From Pseudobacteriovorax antillogorgiicola (GTDB taxonomy: Bacteria > Bdellovibrionota_B > Oligoflexia > Oligoflexales > RGVZ01): a stretch of DNA of 13,922 nt. The position numbers were made by a program, and so were the translations under genes. Under the pieces are notes generated by a model. That model did no database searches and had not been told where the DNA came from. It saw only the letters and a program-made list of their open reading frames with translations. The stretch lies in assembly GCA_945897695.1 (NCBI GenBank), contig CAMDGW010000048.1, positions 1-13,922 of the forward strand. Direction: 5' to 3'. Positions 1 through 7,941 of the stretch are shown piece after piece. The stretch's first letter is position 1, and every line of letters starts with the position of its first letter.

Positions 1-1
1 C

Positions 2-2014
2 CCGGTGACTGCGCCTAATCGATTTTACCAGGTTGCCCATTGTAATGGTTTGGGACACAGATTTCCCAGGTCACTAGCGGCATTAAGAGAAATGAAGGCT
101 GAGGGTGGCTGGGGTGTCGTCTGCACCGAAGAAGTAGAAATTCATCACACAAGCGATCTTTCCCCTTTTCATGAAGGACGCCTTTGGAATGACGATGATA
201 TAGACGGATTAAGATTGATGGCCGAATCTGTGCAGCGTCATGGATCTCTTGCTGCCATTGAACTCGTCTACAGCGGAATGAACTCCACAAATCTATATTC
301 ACGGGTTCCTCCTATGGGACCAAGATCTATGGGCATCTCTGGCGGATCTGGCTTTGATCCTGTCCAATCAAGACGCATGGACAAAGACGATATTCGAAAC
401 GTCAGACGATGGCACAGGCAGGCAGCCATCCGCGCTAAGCAAGCGGGCTTTAATATTATTTATTGCTACGCTGGCCACGGCTTGACACTACCCATGCAAT
501 TTATGATGCGCCGCTACAACGACCGCACAGATGAATATGGTGGATCACTCGAAAACCGCGTTAGATTTTTTCGAGAAATCATCGAAGAAACCAAAGAAGC
601 CATTGGTGACTCCTGTGCTATCGCCGTTCGCTTTGCAGTCGATGAACTACTTGGCGACGACGGCATCACACATCAAGGCGAGGGGTATGACATAGTTGCC
701 ATGCTCGCGGAACTTCCTGACCTATGGGATGTCAACATTAGCGGCTGGACCAATGACTCTGCCACATCGCGCTTTGAGAAAGAGGGCTACCAGGAACCCT
801 ATATTTCGTTTGTCAAACAGCTTACAACCAAACCAGTTGTGGGCGTTGGTCGCTACACGTCGCCAGACTCCATGGTATCAGCCGTGAATCGTGGTGTCCT
901 TGACCTCATAGGCTCAGCTCGACCGTCAATTGCAGATCCCTTTCTTCCCAACAAAATAAAAGAAAACCGTCTGGAAGATATTCGAGAGTGTATTGGCTGC
1001 AACATCTGCGTTGCCGGCGATATGAAAATTGTCCCGATCCGCTGTACACAAAATCCAACCATGAGTGAAGAGTGGCGTCGAGGGTGGCATCCAGAAAAAA
1101 TTCCAGCAAATAAATCCGACAAAGAAATTCTCGTGGTCGGAGGCGGCCCCTCTGGCCTTGAGTGCGCAAGAGCTCTTGCCCAACGGGGATACCCAGTCAC
1201 CCTAGCTGACGCGCGACGCGACTTCGGCGGCCGGGTTTTACTAGAATCGAAGCTTCCAGGATTAAGTGAATGGCGTCGTGTTGCCGAATGGCGCATGGCC
1301 GCCCCGCAGCAAAGAGCAAATCTCACCTACTACCCCTCCAGCAAAATGACTGCCAAAGACGTTCTGGAGACTGGCATCAAAGATGTCATTATTGCAACAG
1401 GCGCAAAATATCGTCGCGACGGAATCGGGCGCACACTCCACACCCCCATCCCTGGCCATGACCAGGCCCACGTCTTAACACCAGACGACATTATGGACGG
1501 TAAAATCCCGTCAGGTCATGTGGTTATTTATGATGATGATCATTATTACATGGGAGGTGTCATGGCGGAACACTTGGCACTTCATGGCTGTCAGGTAACC
1601 ATCGTAACACCATCACCAATGATTTCCTACTGGACGCAGTTCACTCTAGAACAAGAGAAAATTGAAAAGAAACTTCTCGCTATGAACGTTAAGTTCTTTA
1701 CCCGTCACACTTTGAAATCTATTTATCATCATGACGCAACTATCGAGTGCAGCACGTCTGCCACCATGACGTCCGTCAAAGCAGATCACATACTGCTTGT
1801 GAGCGACCGCGCTCCCAATGATAAGCTTTACCAAGAGTTAAAAGCTCATCAAGAAAACGGGACCCTGGACTCGCTACGAATCATCGGTGATGCTGAAGCT
1901 CCGAGCACTATCGCCCAGGCAGTTTACGCTGGACACCTTGCGGCAAGAGAGTTTGATGAAATCATTAATCCTGATGAGACGCCCTTCAAAGTCGAACGGG
2001 TAACACTCATCTAA
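2..2014 (+). CDS. Trimethylamine/histamine dehydrogenase-like FMN and 4Fe-4S oxidoreductase (5' end cut by window)
   Basis: This is a flavoprotein amine dehydrogenase of the old-yellow-enzyme/TMADH family: an N-terminal TIM barrel, an iron-sulfur linker and a C-terminal nucleotide-binding fold. A GTG at 5 could serve as a start. However, the family motif before NRFYQ is already under way (Pro-Val-Thr-Ala-Pro), and Cys13 matches TMADH Cys30, so about 17 residues lie outside the window. Residues are numbered from that GTG. Cys13 should carry the 6-S-cysteinyl FMN. Tyr155, His158 and Asp251 match TMADH Tyr169, His172 and Asp267. Cys329, Cys332, Cys335 and Cys347 form the 4Fe-4S site. A GGGPSG dinucleotide-binding loop begins near residue 379. 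In the substrate bowl only Trp248 (TMADH Trp264) is kept: Tyr60 is Glu43 and Trp355 is Asp339. Trimethylamine is therefore an unlikely substrate, and a charged amine is more plausible. Family members pass electrons to ETF, and none is encoded here. Family is confident, substrate is not. Confidence 0.93.
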   Translation, partial: PVTAPNRFYQVAHCNGLGHRFPRSLAALREMKAEGGWGVVCTEEVEIHHTSDLSPFHEGRLWNDDDIDGLRLMAESVQRHGSLAAIELVYSGMNSTNLYSRVPPMGPRSMGISGGSGFDPVQSRRMDKDDIRNVRRWHRQAAIRAKQAGFNIIYCYAGHGLTLPMQFMMRRYNDRTDEYGGSLENRVRFFREIIEETKEAIGDSCAIAVRFAVDELLGDDGITHQGEGYDIVAMLAELPDLWDVNISGWTNDSATSRFEKEGYQEPYISFVKQLTTKPVVGVGRYTSPDSMVSAVNRGVLDLIGSARPSIADPFLPNKIKENRLEDIRECIGCNICVAGDMKIVPIRCTQNPTMSEEWRRGWHPEKIPANKSDKEILVVGGGPSGLECARALAQRGYPVTLADARRDFGGRVLLESKLPGLSEWRRVAEWRMAAPQQRANLTYYPSSKMTAKDVLETGIKDVIIATGAKYRRDGIGRTLHTPIPGHDQAHVLTPDDIMDGKIPSGHVVIYDDDHYYMGGVMAEHLALHGCQVTIVTPSPMISYWTQFTLEQEKIEKKLLAMNVKFFTRHTLKSIYHHDATIECSTSATMTSVKADHILLVSDRAPNDKLYQELKAHQENGTLDSLRIIGDAEAPSTIAQAVYAGHLAAREFDEIINPDETPFKVERVTLI

Positions 2015-2060
2015 ACAGTAACTCTGCACGTCTAATTGAAGATCGAGGCAGTTTACTGTT
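2014..2060. terminator. Possible hairpin between convergent genes
   Basis: An 8-base inverted repeat (2014-2021 with 2053-2060) continues inward, after a small internal loop, as four more pairs (2024-2027 with 2048-2051), leaving a 20-base loop. It overlaps the end of the flavoprotein stop codon and lies 24 bases from the stop of the converging gene. No good T-tract follows on either strand, so intrinsic termination is only a possibility. Confidence 0.2.
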
Positions 2061-2083
2061 CTGATATAAAAATCAGGTGACCT

Positions 2084-3112
2084 TCAGGGCAAGGTTTTGC
2101 AACATCTAAATCCGAGATGGTAATTGTGATGACTGTTGGGGCTCATGACTCGGTCACCATGCCAAAACGGGGCACGCCATCGACACCAATCTGGATGTGC
2201 TTTAAATTTGTCAAAAATAAACCAACTGCCTTTCATCTCAGTGACACCAAGCTTTGACGATCCTCTACTAGTCATCTGGTCTTCCGCTAAGGGCAGATTC
2301 ATATGTTCGGCGGCGTTTCCGTGCTGGTCAAAGACTTCAAGGGGGCTTTTACACTCGGGGAACATCCCTGCAGGGTAAGTATTAGATCCGCAATTTTTCC
2401 AATTGCCACCGTTGCAATTTGCATCCTTCGTGCTAGACATAGCACAGATCCCTTTTTTATCCTCTGGGCCGAAAGCCCAGCGTTTGTGGGAGGCCTGCTT
2501 TTGGTTATGGGTATATCTCAATTTTTTTACTGCGTCATTGTCGCCTAAGCTTTTGATCGCTGCGAAGTCATAATCTGGCGGAGTTAAGGCGCCGTCACAA
2601 GCACCCTCCCATTCATGGGCATCACACATGCGTTTACCAACCGCCGCACAAATTTCTTGGGCCTCTTTGGCACGCACCCAAACAACAGGGTAGTCACAGG
2701 GCACGTTGGGAAATTCAAACTGATCAATACACGCCTTGGCGTCGGTTGGCTTTTCACCTTTGGAAAGATCATACAGTGGAGCCATATAGCGAGAGCCACA
2801 AATCCTTTCAAACTCAGGATTTTCGTAAACAACACCTGCTTTTTTAATCTTTTCCTGACACTGCTCGCGAGTGGCGGCATGCTTCGTTACCTCTGGATTG
2901 CCCTGACCAATAAAAGGAGAAGAAGATAAAACTTTTTTTAGATCCGACATCTCTTTGTCACTATACTTTAGATCTGTCTTCATGCGATCAAACATCGCCT
3001 GGTTTTCCAAAGCCAGCGCAGCAGGCACTGGGCCCGAGGCAGAACTCGCCTGTGCAACGCTGACAAAGAAACTCGATCCAAAGCCAGACAAAAGCAGAAA
3101 CAATAGCTTCAT
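2084..3112 (-). CDS. Exported SUMF1/FGE-like domain protein, probably not a formylglycine-generating enzyme
   Basis: This 342-residue protein has a signal peptide with likely cleavage after Ala22 (Val-Ala-Gln-Ala). Residues from about 125 to the end resemble the SUMF1 (formylglycine-generating-enzyme, C-type-lectin-like) fold. Supporting motifs are the VVWVRAKEAQEIC and KRMCDAHEWEGAC stretches typical of the domain start, an HGNAAEH segment, a GSW motif at 295-297 and a closing GFRCC at 334-338. In true formylglycine-generating enzymes a Cys lies two residues after the GSW Trp; here that site is Ile299. The second catalytic Cys could be Cys310 in WCRW. Loss of the first Cys argues for a binding or structural role. 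The protein is Cys-rich, which fits an oxidising periplasm. The start codon overlaps the upstream stop as ATGA, with an AGGA ribosome site about 9 bases upstream, so the two genes are almost certainly co-translated. Domain call is fairly sure, function unknown. Confidence 0.75.
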   Translation of the reverse strand: MKLLFLLLSGFGSSFFVSVAQASSASGPVPAALALENQAMFDRMKTDLKYSDKEMSDLKKVLSSSPFIGQGNPEVTKHAATREQCQEKIKKAGVVYENPEFERICGSRYMAPLYDLSKGEKPTDAKACIDQFEFPNVPCDYPVVWVRAKEAQEICAAVGKRMCDAHEWEGACDGALTPPDYDFAAIKSLGDNDAVKKLRYTHNQKQASHKRWAFGPEDKKGICAMSSTKDANCNGGNWKNCGSNTYPAGMFPECKSPLEVFDQHGNAAEHMNLPLAEDQMTSRGSSKLGVTEMKGSWFIFDKFKAHPDWCRWRAPFWHGDRVMSPNSHHNYHLGFRCCKTLP

Positions 3113-4869
3113 TTTATGGCATCCTGCACAACTGGGTTTTTGGGTAAAATATAGAAGAAATCTCGATTGTCTGGCATTCCAACAAAGCGGGGCACATAAA
3201 CTCCAACCCCGGACTCATCCAACACCTTCATTCCAGAATCTAGATAGTATGTAGCTGAGCCACCAGCATCGCGATCGTAGACGGCCAGATATGTGTGCTC
3301 AAGTGCATTCATATCGAGATGCATGCCATACTTACATCCATAGGATTGAAAGACTCTCGCCATGGCAGGCGGTGTTACGCTCGTGAAGTAGCTATAAACC
3401 AGATAGCGACGACCACTGGTCTCCTGAATGCAGAGGCCAGCTCGTAGAGCGCGCATAGTTTTACTATCGGATCCCGACCAGTTGCCTTGGCCCCAATTTG
3501 CTACCAACGCACCCGGGATCCCCGCCCGAGTGGTTTCATCCCATTCAACCAGTGGGACCCCATTTTGCCTAGCAGACTTAATATTTGACAAAGACGCATC
3601 ATCTGCCTCTGTCCAAGTCTTCATGTCCACTGAGCCTGTCCCATCAACAATGATTGTAGCCAGTCCTGGATTGAGACGAGACTGGACCACGCCGTTTTCA
3701 ATGAAACCATAATGACTTCCGCGATTGACAAGAGCTAGTGGCCCCCAGCGAAACGCGGAATGATATCGTTTGAAACCCGATGTGAACGTCGAAACCACTT
3801 TGGTCATGAGATTGGGAGGAATCATTCCGGGGCTCACAACAGGGTCACGTTTGTCAAAACCGTCAGGCCCAGTCCACCCCTTCGGTCGAACCGACGGATT
3901 AGCTCGAATGGACCAATTTAACGATGGATGCTCAGTACCGAGCATCATACCAACATCATAGAGGCTCAAATCGTAAGCGACAGAAATAACAAGTGCCTTG
4001 CGTTCAGTGTCATCAAGCTTACCGACAATATTTGTGTATGACTTCTGTATGTCGTCGGCAACGCGTCCTGGCTCCATTAAACTTACAAATATTCCTGGCT
4101 TTGACTGCAGTTCAAACCATTCAGCAATCGGCAATGAACCACCCTGTCGATCACGCAATGGGAGATTGAGAACCGACGCCTTTAGCAGGATATTGGTATC
4201 ACTTTTATTGATTTTTGCGGGATCTGGACCAGGACGGGAAGCCGCAACGTGAGGGGTTGAAGAATCTGCTGCCCGCGCCTCCTCTGAAACCTGAAGAAAA
4301 CCATCTTTGAAAAAAGTATTCTTAACCAAAGTGGTAATTTGCTCCCCCTCCCAAACATTACGGCGCAGGAAATCAGCAACCACTTCTTTTGTGGAGGCTC
4401 TTCCGGCTACAGGAACGAGGAGATAGAGGCGGTCGTTGCACAACGACTGGTATGGCTTCTCAGATTTTGTCAGATTGATCAACGGCGTTTCGCCGGTCTC
4501 ACTCCAAAGTTCACAACGATCAACGCGATTATGAGCATGAATAGAGATGCCTCGCGCAAACGTATTTTCTAAAACTAGTTTCTGACTCGAGGGATTCATA
4601 TTCATTAGATTGAATTGCCGCGTGCTGTTTCCAGACTTTATTTCAAGCACAAATGAAGAGTTGATGTTTGGATTTAGATTGATCAGTTTCGCGTAGGCTA
4701 CCTTGTCACCGTCTCCTGAAAGCGTTAACATGGCCTCTTCTTTCCACTCTTGCAGGTCAAGAATAGACATTGCACGTTTCGGCTCATCTGCCTTTAAATT
4801 CGACGACCAAAAGAAGATCCCGCCGAGCACAAGAGGCCCAAGCAATTTAAATTTCTTTCGTATCGCCAT
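3109..4869 (-). CDS. Exported protein with divergent NAGPA (phosphodiester glycosidase)-like C-terminal domain
   Basis: This 586-residue protein has a signal peptide (positive n-region, hydrophobic 9-23) with likely cleavage after Ala27. I do not recognise the N-terminal 340 or so residues. Residues about 370-560 follow the order of the NAGPA/phosphodiester glycosidase fold: an LALVNRG strand near 373, a central Gly-rich stretch, a RAGLCI segment at 476-482, a YLVYSYF strand, a helix ending in a YGCKYGMHLD turn (Asp519), and a closing strand TYLAVY. In canonical members that turn is LDGGGS; here it reads LDMNALEH, so active-site residues seem altered. The gene is first in a two-gene unit, preceded by a GGAG site 7 bases from ATG, and its TGA overlaps the start of the SUMF1-like gene. 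Together they suggest an exported pair acting on envelope or extracellular glycoconjugates. The fold assignment comes from motif order by eye and is tentative; the ORF and its export are well supported. Confidence 0.7.
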   Translation of the reverse strand: MAIRKKFKLLGPLVLGGIFFWSSNLKADEPKRAMSILDLQEWKEEAMLTLSGDGDKVAYAKLINLNPNINSSFVLEIKSGNSTRQFNLMNMNPSSQKLVLENTFARGISIHAHNRVDRCELWSETGETPLINLTKSEKPYQSLCNDRLYLLVPVAGRASTKEVVADFLRRNVWEGEQITTLVKNTFFKDGFLQVSEEARAADSSTPHVAASRPGPDPAKINKSDTNILLKASVLNLPLRDRQGGSLPIAEWFELQSKPGIFVSLMEPGRVADDIQKSYTNIVGKLDDTERKALVISVAYDLSLYDVGMMLGTEHPSLNWSIRANPSVRPKGWTGPDGFDKRDPVVSPGMIPPNLMTKVVSTFTSGFKRYHSAFRWGPLALVNRGSHYGFIENGVVQSRLNPGLATIIVDGTGSVDMKTWTEADDASLSNIKSARQNGVPLVEWDETTRAGIPGALVANWGQGNWSGSDSKTMRALRAGLCIQETSGRRYLVYSYFTSVTPPAMARVFQSYGCKYGMHLDMNALEHTYLAVYDRDAGGSATYYLDSGMKVLDESGVGVYVPRFVGMPDNRDFFYILPKNPVVQDAIK

Positions 4870-5227
4870 CCAATGACTCCGTTAATCAACCTGACCAAGT
4901 GGAACCTTCGACCGCACAGGACATGACATCGTAAACTGCCCGAAACGTATCCAGCTTTAACCACCTAAAGATCGGCAAATTATGAACGTTTTAAAGTCCG
5001 AGGCTGCCAGAAACGTCAAACGTCACAACCTGACCAGCTGCCCTGGGAGAAAGATTAAATGGCTAAATTTTTGGGGATTCTCGACTGATTTGTCAAAGAA
5101 GCAAGCCACGGTCTATGGCCCAAAGCGGAGAATGAGAAGGTCCTAAATTGACGGAGCCAAAATCTTAACTTTCTGATATTCTTTTCTTTCTATTACTTGG
5201 TTTTGCATTCTTAAAATTGAGGATCCA
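4870..5227. promoter_or_regulatory. Divergent intergenic region, no clear gene
   Basis: These 358 bases separate the divergently transcribed NAGPA-like gene and the lipoprotein gene and must hold both promoters. For the plus strand, TTGACG at 5148-5153 is a fair -35, but the nearest -10-like element (TGATAT, 5174-5179) is 20 bases away, which is too long for a confident call. The minus-strand gene has a GGAG ribosome site at about 4877-4880. A nine-codon reading frame lies at 5059-5088. No RNA gene or strong hairpin was seen. Confidence 0.5.
5059..5088 (+). other. Nine-codon micro-ORF with ribosome site
   Basis: ATG opens a nine-codon frame (MAKFLGILD) ended by TGA, preceded by GGGAG at 5045-5049 with 9-base spacing. 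It lies 139 bases before the lipoprotein start. It could be a leader peptide, but such frames arise by chance easily and nothing else supports translation. Confidence 0.12.
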
Positions 5228-6136
5228 ATGGTTCGGAAGTTTTTGTTAGCGGCTCTTTTTTTGGTGTTTACTGGGTCGTGCGTCACCACCGACCCTACCG
5301 CCAACGTAGAATTAAGTTCTGGGGATCTGATTGTAAAAAGAATTCCTGATCGCCCATCGTCTGCGCCAATCGGCGCCGCTTTCGTGAGCCAATTGAAAAA
5401 TCTTACAAACGATGCTCGTGAACGAGCTATTCTCGCTGAAGTTGAAAAAGGCAACATGCCAAGCTTTCTTCGACGCTTTAGACCCGTCAAGCTAACCTTG
5501 CAGCAGCCAGGTAAAAAAACATTCAATGCAACCATCTGGGTTAGCCCGGACTACGTGTCGATTGGTAGCGACAAAAACTATGTTCGAGTTCCCATGAATC
5601 CTGTCACCGCTCAAAAAATTGCTGACAGATTTGGATGCATGCTACCAACCACCAAGCTGGTTGATGCCATCTATGAACAGGCTGATTTCAAACTAACTCC
5701 AAAACCCATGCAAGCTGGCTCATCCATGGTGACCACCGATTATTTCTGGCGTCATAACATGACGATTGAGAGTCAACTCCATGGGTTCACGCCTGGGAAG
5801 CTCCTCGCAGGACATAAAAAAGACGTAGTTGTCACGAATAAATTGAAAGTCCAACCAACTCGCGTTGCTATTTATGGCTGGCACACCTCCCCTAAGCACC
5901 CGATCCAGCCTTTAAGCCTCGTGCATGGCTATCGTTATGCGGACTATAGTCACGGCATTCGACTTGTTAGCCAGTACATGCAAATTGATGGAAAAGCGGT
6001 ATTCACAGGCGAAATCTTAAAGGACCCAGCCCTAGCTGGACTACTCAGTAACGAGGGTGCCCTGTCAATTCCTCGCATTAGAACTGAATTACTTTCATCG
6101 GCCCAGCCAAAGCCTTATGCAAAATCACAGCTATAA
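5228..6136 (+). CDS. Conserved-looking lipoprotein of unknown function
   Basis: This 302-residue protein has a short lipoprotein signal (hydrophobic 5-15, then FTGSC with lipidation at Cys18), so it is anchored to a membrane on the periplasmic or outer side. GAGG at 5219-5222, 5 bases before ATG, supports the start. I do not recognise a named domain. The body has dense, motif-like blocks: a WVSPDYVSIGSDKNYVRVPM stretch near 97-116, an RFGCMLPT segment, and a C-terminal block with His219, His233, Asp239 and His242 in the pattern H-x13-H-x5-D-x2-H. The last block looks like a possible metal or catalytic site of a hydrolase, which is inference. The stop overlaps the start of the CoA-transferase gene by 20 bases, so the two are probably translated from one mRNA although their roles look unrelated. 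Real gene, function unknown. Confidence 0.85.
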   Translation: MVRKFLLAALFLVFTGSCVTTDPTANVELSSGDLIVKRIPDRPSSAPIGAAFVSQLKNLTNDARERAILAEVEKGNMPSFLRRFRPVKLTLQQPGKKTFNATIWVSPDYVSIGSDKNYVRVPMNPVTAQKIADRFGCMLPTTKLVDAIYEQADFKLTPKPMQAGSSMVTTDYFWRHNMTIESQLHGFTPGKLLAGHKKDVVVTNKLKVQPTRVAIYGWHTSPKHPIQPLSLVHGYRYADYSHGIRLVSQYMQIDGKAVFTGEILKDPALAGLLSNEGALSIPRIRTELLSSAQPKPYAKSQL

Positions 6137-7445
6137 GACCGTCAGTCCCGCTCAGGCCATTCAGCTAGTGCAAAGCGGTCACTCGGTTGTCGTTTCCCAC
6201 GCATCAGGGGAAGCGCGACACTTTTACGAACAAATCCACAAGCACGCTCGCTCGCTCGTCCAAACCACAGTCTATGGTGCAAATCCAAGTAAGAATTATC
6301 CTTGTTTTTCGGAGGCTGGTTTAAATGGTCACTTGAATTTTGACCTCACGTTTCTCAATTCATCTGTACGCCAAGCCAGAAAAATGGATCACGTCCACTA
6401 TGTGCCAAGCCACATGTCGCGCTGGGCCCACCATATGCATAGTTCGGCGTCCAGAAAGAAGCAGTTGAGTCAGGCAAATGCCGACGAAGCTGTCATCGAT
6501 ATTTTTTGGGGAAGCTGCTCATTGTCAGACGAACGAGGTTTTGTCAGTCTCGGCCTTAACGCTGTCTACGAGGCGGAAATCATACATCGAGCAAAGATTA
6601 TTATCCTTGAAATGAATCCTCATATGCCCTTTACCTATGGATCCACCTTATTTCCCGTGAGCAAAATTAATTACGTGGTGGCTCAGAGCCTGCCTCCTCC
6701 CACGCACATCAGCCCAGCACCGGGACCAGAAGACATCAAGATTGGATCATTCGTAGCTGAATTAGTCAGCGATGAATCAACCATTCAACTTGGCATTGGC
6801 GGGATTCCCAATGCTATTGGGCAATCCCTTGCCGGCCACAGGAAATTGGGCGTGCACACCGAAATGATCAATGATGCAATCATGGCATTAAAGAAAAGTG
6901 GGGCCATAGATGGCAGTTCAAAAAGCCTTTGGAAAGACAAAATCATCGGAGCGTTTGCCTACGGCAGTGCTGACCTCTATAAATTTATTGATAAGAATAC
7001 TGAAATAGAGCTTCATCCCGCCTCGATTGTAAACGACCGCTCGACCATTTCACAAAATCACAAAATGACATCAATCAACACCGCCGTTGAAATCGACATC
7101 ACCGGTCAGGTTTGTTCAGAGTCAATTGGTCACGCAGAGATCACCGGCACGGGCGGCGCCAGCGACACCCACATTGGAGCCCAACTTTCAAAAGGAGGTC
7201 GTGGGATCATCGCCATGCGCTCGACAACGAAAGACGGAGATAGGTCAAAAATAGTTTGTGGCCTCGCACCTGGAGCTAAAGTCACCATACATCGAAACGA
7301 TATCGACACGGTTGTTACGGAGTATGGAATTGCAGAAATGATTGGTAAAAATGCCAGTCAACGGGCAAAGTCATTGATTGAAATCGCCCATCCCAAGTTT
7401 CGAGAAGAATTATTATTCGAAGCAAAGAAATTCGGTTATTTATAA
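6117..7445 (+). CDS. Acetyl-CoA hydrolase/CoA-transferase family protein (4-hydroxybutyrate CoA-transferase-like)
   Basis: This cytoplasmic enzyme should move CoA between acetyl-CoA or another acyl-CoA and a carboxylate such as 4-hydroxybutyrate, butyrate or acetate. From ATG 6117 it has 442 residues, close to the usual 430-450. The N-terminal half fits the acetyl-CoA hydrolase/transferase N domain. The central IQLGIGGIPNAIG motif is followed by LGVHTEM, whose Glu249 is the likely glutamate that forms the covalent CoA intermediate. The C-domain signatures SESIGHAEITGTGG and VVTEYGIAEM are present. The frame stays open back to 6057, but family alignment begins at the MQNHSYKTVSPAQA segment, so I prefer 6117. 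That start lies inside the preceding gene (20-base overlap) and has no clear SD site, which suggests translational coupling. Family is confident, the exact carboxylate is not. A separate aldehyde dehydrogenase lies 1.9 kb downstream but is not in the same unit. Confidence 0.92.
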   Translation: MQNHSYKTVSPAQAIQLVQSGHSVVVSHASGEARHFYEQIHKHARSLVQTTVYGANPSKNYPCFSEAGLNGHLNFDLTFLNSSVRQARKMDHVHYVPSHMSRWAHHMHSSASRKKQLSQANADEAVIDIFWGSCSLSDERGFVSLGLNAVYEAEIIHRAKIIILEMNPHMPFTYGSTLFPVSKINYVVAQSLPPPTHISPAPGPEDIKIGSFVAELVSDESTIQLGIGGIPNAIGQSLAGHRKLGVHTEMINDAIMALKKSGAIDGSSKSLWKDKIIGAFAYGSADLYKFIDKNTEIELHPASIVNDRSTISQNHKMTSINTAVEIDITGQVCSESIGHAEITGTGGASDTHIGAQLSKGGRGIIAMRSTTKDGDRSKIVCGLAPGAKVTIHRNDIDTVVTEYGIAEMIGKNASQRAKSLIEIAHPKFREELLFEAKKFGYL

Positions 7446-7479
7446 ATCCCGCAGCATCAAGCGTCCAGCCTCTAGGGCC

Positions 7480-7941
7480 TTATTCAAACCCCAAGCACTT
7501 GCACGACCCATCAGCACAAATGATCTTGGAGCCATTGATCACCTTGCCTTTAACGACGTCCTGTGCAGATTTAGCGCCTAAATCTTGTGGGCTAAATTCA
7601 TAGACCACACCATCAATTTGATCGCCGCCACCGTTGACGCAGCCCTCAAACGATATTTGGATCACTCGAGACGTCTTACTGGGGATCACTTCTTTTGCGT
7701 GCCCCTTTTGACAATAGCCGTTGTCGTACGCATCGAATCGAAGCCTCACTGGATTTGCCGACTGGTTATCGACTGCAATCGTGTATCTTCTTGACCTGGG
7801 ATGCTCGAGCGCGTCACCCTTACCGCAACCAGATGTTAAGAACAGCGAAGCAAGGCCAAACACAAACAGCGTGAGCGCCACACGTCTGGCCATCAAGGTT
7901 GCACATTTGGTCATAAACTCGGTCTGCTGAACAACTACCAT
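7480..7941 (-). CDS. Small cysteine-containing lipoprotein of unknown function
   Basis: This is a lipoprotein with a clear type II signal (positive Arg-Arg, hydrophobic core, then LTSGC). Cys39 is the lipidation site when counted from ATG 7941. The mature part is about 115 residues with a YTIAVDNQSANPVRLRF strand-like segment and five further cysteines, including a closing CADGSCKC; disulfides are likely in the periplasm. I recognise no family. Start choice is uncertain. ATG 7941 has AGGGAG 10 bases upstream but gives a long n-region, while ATG 7893 gives an ideal 22-residue signal with no SD site. ATG 7914 and 8004 are also open. It is convergent with the CoA-transferase gene: the stop codons are 34 bases apart, with no hairpin seen between them. 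Confidence 0.7.
   Translation of the reverse strand: MVVVQQTEFMTKCATLMARRVALTLFVFGLASLFLTSGCGKGDALEHPRSRRYTIAVDNQSANPVRLRFDAYDNGYCQKGHAKEVIPSKTSRVIQISFEGCVNGGGDQIDGVVYEFSPQDLGAKSAQDVVKGKVINGSKIICADGSCKCLGFE

Noticed and set aside
853..1326. 157-residue minus-strand frame inside the flavoprotein gene
   Set aside because: It lies wholly antisense to highly conserved coding sequence, is Arg/Ser-rich with no domain, and is a shadow frame.
5143..5535. 130-residue minus-strand frame covering the start of the lipoprotein gene
   Set aside because: The plus-strand lipoprotein has a lipobox and an SD site; this frame has neither and no recognisable motif.
6057..6116. Extended N-terminus of the CoA-transferase
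   Set aside because: The extra 20 residues overlap the preceding gene by 80 bases and have no family match; ATG 6117 fits the family start.
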